Positions 6,348-12,198 of a stretch of DNA of 12,198 nucleotides are shown here, in pieces (positions within the stretch are counted from its first letter, which is position 1; each line of letters starts with the position of its first letter). The notes under the pieces are model-generated. The model saw only the letters and a list, made by a program, of their open reading frames with translations. It did no database searches and was not told the DNA's origin. Both the position numbers and the translations under genes were made by a program. The DNA lies in assembly GCA_025351545.1 (NCBI GenBank), contig JANXVQ010000115.1, forward strand, positions 1 through 12,198, read 5' to 3'. Source of the DNA: Spirosoma sp. GTDB lineage: Bacteria; Bacteroidota; Bacteroidia; Cytophagales; Spirosomataceae.

Positions 6348-7526
6348 TTAGAAACTAATGGCTAAACTCGTTGTCAGTGATGTATTGGTTTTACTCAGGC
6401 CATTATTGGTTTCAAAAATGGCGTCTTTGCTGTTATATACCTTCCCTTCTATCCGAAATAGAGCGTTGGGCAAAATGGCGTAATCGTAGTTCAATGAGTA
6501 GCCAAAGGTCTGGAAACCGTTAGCCGTTCCGGTTGCAATAATGACGCCGTTTTTGTCGCTGTAATACTCGATGCGTCCAGCCAGATAACTTTTGTCGCTG
6601 GTAGCAAGCCGGGCAATAACCACCGGCGAATACCAGACGTAGCTGCCGTTACCTACCCGGCGATTACCGCTGACAATCGGTTTCCGATCTGCACCAATGT
6701 CGAATCCCAGAATGACACCAAACTTTCCGGTAGGGTTAATGATGGCGTAAAAGTTGTTAAAGAATCGTCCCTGTTTCAGCGAATCGGGTCGGTCGGAACC
6801 AATAAACGTACTCCAGTTCAACGTTACCTTCGACGACGGGCGGTACTGCACCTGGGTACTAACCGAAGGGCCGCTGTAGCCGGGTAGTTTGGCCACTCGC
6901 TGCCAGCCATTCAAGACCGATCCCAGGAGCGTCCATTTACCATTCGCTGTGTTATACGTCAATTTGGCACCTGACAGATAATAAGGTGAATTTTCTGCCA
7001 GTATGCTGCGGGTCAGCGTCCAGCAATCTTTCGAGATGGCGCTTTCAAAGCCAATATGCGATGAGAAAATACCCGCATCGAGCCAAAGGTCCTTTTTTTT
7101 ACTCAATTTGACGCCCGCATTGGCTTCGAAAATGTTTTTCACTAACCCCTGCTCAGCGGCATAGTTGTATTGAGCGTAGGTGCCCACCTGAATGGCCAGA
7201 TTTCCGCGTACCCGTTCGCCGGCATAAGCCGCTTTTATGAACGCCAGATTGATATTTACCTCGCGGTTTCGCTTGTGGTTGTACAAAAAGCCGGGACGCT
7301 CCTGCGCCGTTTTGGGAGCGGTAAAATCATGACTGTAATACGCTTCAATATAGCCCGATATGGTTAGTCCTGAGCTGTGGGATATAGTCGTAGCCGAAAC
7401 GTCGGACCGCGAAACGTCGGACCGCACCTGAGTAGGGGCGGAGGTGGTTATCGTGTCTTTAATCTGCGCCATCGATGCGGTGATCACACCAACCACAAAG
7501 GTCGATGTTGTAAATACTGTTTTCAT
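6348..7526 (-). CDS. BBP2/OmpL-like outer-membrane beta-barrel porin in the kdp operon
   Basis: A 392-residue protein from the ATG at 7526, chosen because it starts a clear signal peptide (MKTVFTTSTFVVGVITASMA, cleavage before Gln21); the longer frame begins at a TTG and lacks a signal. After a low-complexity linker, the mature part alternates hydrophobic and polar residues as in amphipathic strands and ends in LAISF, a terminal-Phe outer-membrane signature. Segments such as SGYIEAYYSHDF, NREVNINLAFIKAAY and GIFSSHIGFESAISKDCWTLTRS resemble the BBP2 (OmpL-like) porins of Bacteroidetes. Its place between kdpC and kdpD suggests it opens the outer membrane to K+, or responds to the same signal; this is inference from context. 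A hairpin plus T tract upstream (7597-7625) could uncouple it from kdpABC. Confidence 0.88.
   Translation of the reverse strand: MKTVFTTSTFVVGVITASMAQIKDTITTSAPTQVRSDVSRSDVSATTISHSSGLTISGYIEAYYSHDFTAPKTAQERPGFLYNHKRNREVNINLAFIKAAYAGERVRGNLAIQVGTYAQYNYAAEQGLVKNIFEANAGVKLSKKKDLWLDAGIFSSHIGFESAISKDCWTLTRSILAENSPYYLSGAKLTYNTANGKWTLLGSVLNGWQRVAKLPGYSGPSVSTQVQYRPSSKVTLNWSTFIGSDRPDSLKQGRFFNNFYAIINPTGKFGVILGFDIGADRKPIVSGNRRVGNGSYVWYSPVVIARLATSDKSYLAGRIEYYSDKNGVIIATGTANGFQTFGYSLNYDYAILPNALFRIEGKVYNSKDAIFETNNGLSKTNTSLTTSLAISF
7396..7425. repeat. Perfect 15-bp tandem duplication in the porin linker
   Basis: GAAACGTCGGACCGC occurs twice head to tail (7396-7410 and 7411-7425). On the coding strand it makes RSDVSRSDVS, residues 35-44 of the porin, in the flexible stretch after the signal peptide. 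The copies are identical, pointing to a recent or slippage-prone duplication that stays in frame. Confidence 0.9.
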
Positions 7527-7596
7527 GTTTGTAGTTTTGTTGTGTTCCGTTTTATTTTCATTCCCGGCGTAACGGATAACACGGTAGGGAATAAGC

Positions 7597-7625
7597 AAAA
7601 AAAATAACTGGTAGATCCATCCAGT
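7597..7625 (-). terminator. Weak intrinsic-terminator candidate after the kdpA relic
   Basis: On the minus strand ACTGG (7621-7625) can pair with CCAGT (7607-7611), followed by TA and a run of eight T (7604-7597). The stem is only 5 bp with a 9-nt loop, so efficiency is doubtful. It starts 1 bp after the stop codon of the KdpA relic, where the terminator of the former gene would be expected, and it lies upstream of the porin ATG. Confidence 0.35.
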
Positions 7626-7626
7626 C

Positions 7627-7762
7627 CTATTGGGTCAAATACTCGGCAATGGGCCCGATGGCCAAGGCCGGAAAGAAGCACAAAGCTCCAATACCTTGTA
7701 TAATCATACTGGTGATTGAAAACCCGACAGTCCGATTGTTGACCAGACTGCCGGGTAATCCA
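7627..7762 (-). pseudogene. kdpA: Relic of a second kdpA C-terminus
   Basis: Directly downstream of kdpC, a minus-strand frame open back into the kdpC end reads SSNGLPGSLVNNRTVGF, then a hydrophobic stretch, then ALCFFPALAIGPIAEYLTQ and TAG. The intact KdpA in this window ends with [13 protein letters not shown], a hydrophobic stretch, and [20 protein letters not shown]. About 45 residues therefore match the last KdpA transmembrane helix and tail in order and phase, including the stop position. Codons differ widely between the copies, so this is not a recent local duplication; an older or foreign kdpA is more likely. The only internal ATG would give a 26-residue one-helix peptide, whose translation cannot be excluded. 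It is not KdpF, which it does not resemble. Confidence 0.8.
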
Positions 7763-8326
7763 TTACTTGAGTTGATCCAGTGCTACGTTCAGCGCTAAGA
7801 CATTCACTTTGGCTGGACCGAAAATTCCAAACAGCGGGCCTTTGGTTTGCTGATTAACCAATTGAGTCAATCGTTGGGCAGATACCCCACGAACTTTGGC
7901 AACCCGGGCCACCTGGATTTCAGCCCCGGCGGGCGAGAGATCAGGGTCCAGTCCCGACCCTGAAGCCGTTACCAACTCGGCCGGAATATCGGCTTTGTTA
8001 ATACCCGGATTGTGCACCAGAAATGTATCAATGCGAGCCTGCACAGCTTTCAGATAGTCTGGGTTCGAAGGGCCCTTGTTGGAACCTGCCGAACCGGCGG
8101 CATTGTAATCGACGGCCGACGGGCGACTGTTGAAATAGCGATCTTCCGTGAATTTCTGGCCAATCAACTTGTAGCCAACTACTTTACCATTTACCGTGAC
8201 AGTCTCTCCTTTGCCGCCACCGGGGGCCAATCGGGCAATGCCGGCTACTACCAAAGGATAAATAACAACTAACAACACCAGCATGACTAAAGTGAGTCGA
8301 ATGGCTGGTCCAATATTCTTTTTCAT
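7763..8326 (-). CDS. kdpC: KdpC, potassium-transporting ATPase subunit C
   Basis: A 187-residue subunit of the KdpFABC K+ pump, normal length for the family. It has one N-terminal transmembrane helix (about 8-32) and a periplasmic domain with the family signatures RYFNSRPSAVDYN (63-75), GSNKGPSNPDYL (81-92) and LVTASGSGLDPDLSP (118-132), followed by the RVAKVRGVS segment and the C-terminal VNVLALNVALDQL. KdpC contacts KdpA and KdpB and stabilises the complex or increases substrate affinity. It follows kdpB after 83 bp that contain an inverted repeat. Its stop codon adjoins the relic of a second kdpA. Confidence 0.97.
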   Translation of the reverse strand: MKKNIGPAIRLTLVMLVLLVVIYPLVVAGIARLAPGGGKGETVTVNGKVVGYKLIGQKFTEDRYFNSRPSAVDYNAAGSAGSNKGPSNPDYLKAVQARIDTFLVHNPGINKADIPAELVTASGSGLDPDLSPAGAEIQVARVAKVRGVSAQRLTQLVNQQTKGPLFGIFGPAKVNVLALNVALDQLK

Positions 8327-8342
8327 AGTTTTTGTCTGTTAC

Positions 8343-8399
8343 CACCGGGTTAAAACCCAGTGCAATTGATTTTATTTTGCGCCGGGTTTTAACCTGGTG
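8343..8399. repeat. 16-bp imperfect inverted repeat between kdpB and kdpC
   Basis: CACCGGGTTAAAACCC (8343-8358) matches the reverse complement of 8384-8399 at 15 of 16 positions, with a 25-nt AT-rich spacer. It nearly fills the 83-bp gap between the kdpB stop and kdpC start. The sole mismatch is G against T, a wobble pair in plus-strand RNA but C-A in operon mRNA. No adjacent T tract. It may be a dispersed REP-like palindrome or an mRNA stem affecting kdpC expression. Confidence 0.75.
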
Positions 8400-8409
8400 T
8401 ATGGTTGCA

Positions 8410-10497
8410 CTATACAAATAGTCCTACGACTATATCAATCAGTTTAATACCAATGAATGGAGCAATAAGTCCACCAAGGCCATAAATAAACAGGTTCCGG
8501 CGCAGCAAAGCCGAAGCCCCAATCGGTTTATATTCCACACCGCGAAGCGCCAGCGGAATCAACATCGGGATAATGATCGCATTGAAGATCACCGCCGACA
8601 AAATCGCTGATTCGGGTGAATGCAGACCCATAACGTTCAGCGCTTGCAGCGCAGGTATCGACAGCGTAAATAAGGCCGGTACAATGGCGAAGTATTTAGC
8701 GACGTCATTAGCGATACTGAAGGTCGTTAGCGTACCGCGTGTGATCAGCAACTGCTTCCCAATTTCAACGACTTCGATCAGTTTCGTGGGGTCGTTGTCC
8801 AGATCCACCATGTTCCCGGCTTCTTTAGCGGCCTGCGTACCCGAGTTCATTGCAACGCCTACATCGGCCTGCGCCAGGGCGGGCGCGTCGTTTGTACCAT
8901 CGCCCATCATGGCCACCAGTTTGCCACCCGTTTGTTCACGGCGGATGTAGTTCATTTTATCCTCCGGCGTAGCCTGGGCAATGAAGTCATCGACGCCTGC
9001 TTTCTCAGCAATAAACTTGGCGGTCAGCGGGTTGTCGCCCGTCACCATCACGGTTTTGACCCCCATTTTCCGCAGTCGCTCGAAGCGTTCGGCAATGCCG
9101 GGTTTGATGATATCCTGTAACTCCACGACACCCTTGACCTGCTCATTTTCGATGACGACTAACGGGGTTCCTCCGTTGGCGGCAATTTTGTTCGCCTGCT
9201 CGTTCGTTTCATTCGGAAATTTGTTACCGGCCTTTAATACAATATTGCGAATCGAGTCTGTCGCCCCTTTTCGAATACGAATGGGTCCACCGTCGGGTCC
9301 ACCCGTTGGCATGTCGATACCCGACGAGCGTGTTTCGGCGGTGAACTTAATCAGTGTCGAGCCCTCCGTTGAGAGCCGGGTAGTTACCTTCGGTCCTGCC
9401 AGTTCGACAATCGATTTACCTTCCGGAGTTTGGTCGGCCAGCGAACTAAGCGCCGAGGCCCGAATCATGTCGTCCATAGATATACCCGGTGCTGGGTAAA
9501 AACTCGTCGCTTTCCGATTGCCAATGGTAATGGTTCCCGTTTTGTCCAACAGCAAGGTGTCAATATCGCCCGCCGTTTCCACCGCCCGGCCTGATTTAGC
9601 AATTACATTCGCTCTGAGAGCCCGATCCATACCCGCAATCCCGATGGCGGATAACAGCCCACCAATCGTAGTGGGAATCAGACAGACGAAGAGTGAGATC
9701 AGAGCCGCAATCGTAATGGGCGTGTTGGCATAGTCGGCAAAGGGTTTGAGAACTACGCAGACGATGATAAAGATCAGCGTAAAGCCCGCCAGCAAAATAG
9801 TCAGCGCGATTTCATTTGGTGTTTTCTGCCGGGTAGCCCCTTCAACCAGCGCAATCATTTTATCGAGGAAGGATTCGCCGGGTTGGGTGGTCACCTGCAC
9901 CTTAATCCGATCTGAGAGCACTTTTGTTCCGCCCGTTACGGACGATTTGTCGCCACCCGCTTCCCGAATGACCGGGGCCGATTCACCTGTAATGGCCGAT
10001 TCGTCGATGGTGGCTAAGCCTTCGATAATTTCACCGTCAGAAGGAATAATATCCCCTGCTTCGCACAGAAAAACATCGCCTTTAACGAGTTGAGCCGATG
10101 AGATGAGTTCAACCGCACCGGCGGACCGTTCGTTGGTGTACATATTGCCCACCGGCCGTATGACTTTGGCGGGTGTTTCCTGACGGGTTTTACGGAGCGA
10201 TTCGGCCTGCGCTTTCCCCCTTGCTTCGGCAATAGCCTCGGCGAAGTTGGCAAAAAGCACTGTGATAAGCAGCACGAGCGTAATAATGATGTTGTAGACC
10301 AGCGATCCTTGCGATTTGTCGCCTGATAAGGCGATGTATATCGTCACAAACACCATAATCAGGGTGCCGATTTCGACGGTAAACATCACCGGATTTTTAA
10401 TCAAAATGGCCGGATTTAATTTGACGAACGACTCCCGAATAGCCGTTCCAACAAGTTCACGCTGGAATAGGCTGGGGGAGGATGATTGCTTTACCAT
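8410..10497 (-). CDS. kdpB: KdpB, P-type ATPase catalytic subunit of the K+ pump
   Basis: A 695-residue P-type ATPase that hydrolyses ATP to drive K+ import through KdpA; the E. coli protein has 682. The ATG at 10497 ([15 protein letters not shown]) is preferred over an upstream in-frame TTG at 10551, which would run through an intergenic stem. Motifs with residues counted from this ATG: actuator ITGESAP with TGES at 170-173, whose Ser173 matches the serine used for inhibitory phosphorylation in E. coli (Ser162); the M4 helix [16 protein letters not shown] with phosphorylated Asp318; KGA in the nucleotide domain; [16 protein letters not shown] (532-539); and the M5 segment [12 protein letters not shown] with the charged residues that couple KdpA to ATP hydrolysis. 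All catalytic residues are present. It is second in the operon, 71 bp after kdpA. Confidence 0.97.
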   Translation of the reverse strand: MVKQSSSPSLFQRELVGTAIRESFVKLNPAILIKNPVMFTVEIGTLIMVFVTIYIALSGDKSQGSLVYNIIITLVLLITVLFANFAEAIAEARGKAQAESLRKTRQETPAKVIRPVGNMYTNERSAGAVELISSAQLVKGDVFLCEAGDIIPSDGEIIEGLATIDESAITGESAPVIREAGGDKSSVTGGTKVLSDRIKVQVTTQPGESFLDKMIALVEGATRQKTPNEIALTILLAGFTLIFIIVCVVLKPFADYANTPITIAALISLFVCLIPTTIGGLLSAIGIAGMDRALRANVIAKSGRAVETAGDIDTLLLDKTGTITIGNRKATSFYPAPGISMDDMIRASALSSLADQTPEGKSIVELAGPKVTTRLSTEGSTLIKFTAETRSSGIDMPTGGPDGGPIRIRKGATDSIRNIVLKAGNKFPNETNEQANKIAANGGTPLVVIENEQVKGVVELQDIIKPGIAERFERLRKMGVKTVMVTGDNPLTAKFIAEKAGVDDFIAQATPEDKMNYIRREQTGGKLVAMMGDGTNDAPALAQADVGVAMNSGTQAAKEAGNMVDLDNDPTKLIEVVEIGKQLLITRGTLTTFSIANDVAKYFAIVPALFTLSIPALQALNVMGLHSPESAILSAVIFNAIIIPMLIPLALRGVEYKPIGASALLRRNLFIYGLGGLIAPFIGIKLIDIVVGLFV

Positions 10498-10530
10498 AGT
10501 TGTATTGAACCGTTTTGTCGATTCCAGAGT

Positions 10531-10561
10531 AGCTGATGGCCTGTAAATCAAGCCATCAGCT
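10531..10561. repeat. 10-bp perfect inverted repeat between kdpA and kdpB
   Basis: AGCTGATGGC (10531-10540) and its exact reverse complement (10552-10561) enclose an 11-nt loop within the 71-bp kdpA-kdpB gap. On the plus strand the stem is followed by TTGGTTTTTATTT, giving it the look of an intrinsic terminator for transcription opposing the operon. In operon mRNA it lacks a following T tract and would act only as an internal stem-loop. Confidence 0.7.
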
Positions 10562-10568
10562 TTGGTTT

Positions 10569-12198
10569 TTATTTGAGTGAAAAGTACTCGGCCAGTGGTC
10601 CCAGCGCGAGGGCAGGAAAGAAGGATAGCGCAGTAATAATGAAAATGACGGCGAAAATCATCAGGCCAAACGTCGAGGTATCGACTGGCAGCGTACCCGA
10701 CGATTCAGGAACGTATTTCTTACGAGCTAGTAGGCCCGCAATAGCTACCGGGCCAATAATGGGAATAAACCGTCCGAGAAGCAGTACGATACCCGTTGAG
10801 AAGTTCCAGAAGAAGTTGTTATCTCCCAGACCTTCAAAGCCCGATCCATTATTGGCGTTAGCCGAGGTGAACTCGTAGAGCATCTCTGAGAAACCGTGGA
10901 AACCGGGATTGTTGAGCCAGGCTGAGGGTTGCACTGCCCAGGCCGCAGCGCCATGATTGATAAAGAGCCATGCTGCCAGAGCCGTACCCCCTTTGACAAG
11001 TAAAGTACTGAGCAGGGCTACAATCGATGCAATCTTGATCTCCCTGGCTTCTACTTTCCGCCCAAATAGTTCGGGTGTTCTACCCACCATCAGACCCGAA
11101 ATAAACACGGCGATGATCAGGAAATAGTAGAAGTTCAACAGACCCGCCCCTGCACCACCGTAGAAGGCATTGACCATCATGCCCAGCAGCTCCATCATGC
11201 CCGACATGGCCATTGAGGAGTCGTGCATGGAGTTGACCGACCCCGTCGAAATAACAGTTGTTGCGATACTCCAGTACGCCGAGGCTACTGGCCCGAAACG
11301 TACTTCTTTACCTTCCATAGCCCCCGTTGGTTGCGAAATGCCCATTTGCGCAATGGCTGGATTCCCACCCAATTCGCTAAAAATCGTTGGGATCACCAGG
11401 ATGAGAAAACCCAGGGTCATAACCCCGTAAATCACCAAGGCAAACCGCTTCCGGTTAATAAAAAAGCCCAGCGCAAAGATCATGGCAATGGGTATAAGCA
11501 TTTGCGCAATCATTTCGACCATATTGGTCAGGTAGTTAGGGTTTTCGAGCGGATGCGCCGAGTTGGCCCCGAACCAGCCCCCACCGTTGGTGCCCAGGTG
11601 CTTGATAGCAATAAAGCCAGCGGCTGGTCCGCGCGAAACAACGACCGTATCACCCTGCATGCTCACAATCGTATCTTTCCCGTCGAAGCTCGCTGGTGTA
11701 CCGTTGAATACCAGAATTAAGGCAATTATAAGGGAACCGGGTAACAGCAGGCGGGTGATTGAGCGGGTGAACAGCACATAGAAGTTGCCCACTGTTTCGG
11801 CAATTTGCGGCATGAATGATCTGAACAACAGCACGGCTGCGGCAATGCCGGTAGCCGCCGAGGTGAACATCAGAAACATCATGACGGCCAGTTGCGTCAG
11901 ATACGTTGCTCCCGACTCACCCGAGTAGTGTTGCAGATCGCAGTTGACAACGAAACTAATGGCCGTGTTGAAGGCCAGATCCAGTGTCTGCGAGGGGTTT
12001 CCATCGGGATTGAGGGGCAGGCTACCCTGAGTCAGCAGCAAAACAAACGCCATTATCAGCCAGACCAGGTTAATAGTTAACAGCGCCACTAAATTCTGTT
12101 TCCAGGTCAACTCGGCGGTCTCGTCAATGCCCCCTAATCGGTAAATCAGCCGCTCCAGAGGCTTCATAAAGTCGAACGCATTGGGTTCGCCTTTAAAT
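10569..12198 (-). CDS. kdpA: KdpA, K+-binding channel-like subunit, N-terminus outside window
   Basis: Potassium-translocating inner-membrane subunit of KdpFABC. The frame stays open to the window edge ([10 protein letters not shown] precedes [10 protein letters not shown]), so the gene continues upstream and roughly the first helix is missing; E. coli KdpA has 557 residues and 542 are visible here. Counting from the Met at 12167, the four selectivity-filter loops are present: [10 protein letters not shown] (75-84, with the conserved Gln), LGTNGGGWF (191-199), [11 protein letters not shown] (307-317) and [10 protein letters not shown] (435-444). [32 protein letters not shown] and [13 protein letters not shown] are further family signatures. 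It heads the visible part of the kdpABC operon; kdpF and the promoter would lie beyond the window. Confidence 0.97.
   Translation of the reverse strand, partial: FKGEPNAFDFMKPLERLIYRLGGIDETAELTWKQNLVALLTINLVWLIMAFVLLLTQGSLPLNPDGNPSQTLDLAFNTAISFVVNCDLQHYSGESGATYLTQLAVMMFLMFTSAATGIAAAVLLFRSFMPQIAETVGNFYVLFTRSITRLLLPGSLIIALILVFNGTPASFDGKDTIVSMQGDTVVVSRGPAAGFIAIKHLGTNGGGWFGANSAHPLENPNYLTNMVEMIAQMLIPIAMIFALGFFINRKRFALVIYGVMTLGFLILVIPTIFSELGGNPAIAQMGISQPTGAMEGKEVRFGPVASAYWSIATTVISTGSVNSMHDSSMAMSGMMELLGMMVNAFYGGAGAGLLNFYYFLIIAVFISGLMVGRTPELFGRKVEAREIKIASIVALLSTLLVKGGTALAAWLFINHGAAAWAVQPSAWLNNPGFHGFSEMLYEFTSANANNGSGFEGLGDNNFFWNFSTGIVLLLGRFIPIIGPVAIAGLLARKKYVPESSGTLPVDTSTFGLMIFAVIFIITALSFFPALALGPLAEYFSLK

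Noticed and set aside
7527..7598. Longer porin start at a TTG inside the T-rich tract
   Set aside because: The extension hides the signal peptide; the ATG at 7526 starts it exactly.
7627..7706. The 26-residue peptide as a KdpF subunit
   Set aside because: Its sequence matches the KdpA C-terminus, not KdpF, and KdpF is normally encoded before kdpA.
8573..9499. Plus-strand open frames opposite kdpB
   Set aside because: They lie antisense to strongly conserved KdpB codons, and their products are low-complexity Ser/Ala/Pro-rich translations without recognisable motifs.
10498..10551. Longer KdpB start at an in-frame TTG (10551)
   Set aside because: It would make the intergenic stem part of the coding sequence and add a tail unlike KdpB; the ATG at 10497 gives a normal N-terminus.

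Overview
The window looks like a chromosomal segment of a Bacteroidetes bacterium, most likely a Cytophagales member related to Spirosoma. The reasons are mid-range GC, weak or absent Shine-Dalgarno sequences, Kdp proteins of Bacteroidetes type, a BBP2/OmpL-like outer-membrane barrel inside the kdp operon, and an Rcp-type single-domain response regulator. The taxon is an inference from family resemblance. No rRNA, tRNA or CRISPR array was seen.

Plus strand, 1-2289: the 3' part of an ACR3-type arsenite efflux permease, then a long intergenic stretch that opens with a perfect 16-bp inverted repeat, then a secreted Asp-box (BNR/sialidase-like) beta-propeller protein with a CECC cysteine cluster. 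Immediately downstream (2442-2600) is a decayed YVTN beta-propeller fragment without a start codon.

Minus strand, 12198-2610: a potassium-uptake locus read from right to left. It comprises kdpA (5' end outside the window), kdpB, kdpC, a BBP2-like porin, a short KdpD that ends after its USP domain, a separate HAMP-PAS histidine kinase starting 2 nt after the KdpD stop codon, and a CheY-like response regulator. KdpABC is the inner-membrane high-affinity K+ pump. The porin plausibly lets K+ cross the outer membrane. The KdpD fragment and the kinase together appear to replace the usual single KdpD sensor. No KdpE-like DNA-binding regulator is in the window. The only regulator present has no output domain and is separated from the kinase by a 104-bp MITE-like element with near-perfect 19-bp terminal inverted repeats and a perfect 10-bp flanking direct repeat.

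The most unusual observation lies between kdpC and the porin, where the minus strand still encodes about 45 residues of a second, strongly diverged KdpA C-terminus with its own stop codon and a weak terminator-like hairpin plus T8 tract. This is a gene relic that suggests replacement or rearrangement of an older kdp operon. Three of the kdp junctions (A/B, B/C, porin/kdpD) carry long inverted repeats that may act as mRNA processing or stability elements.
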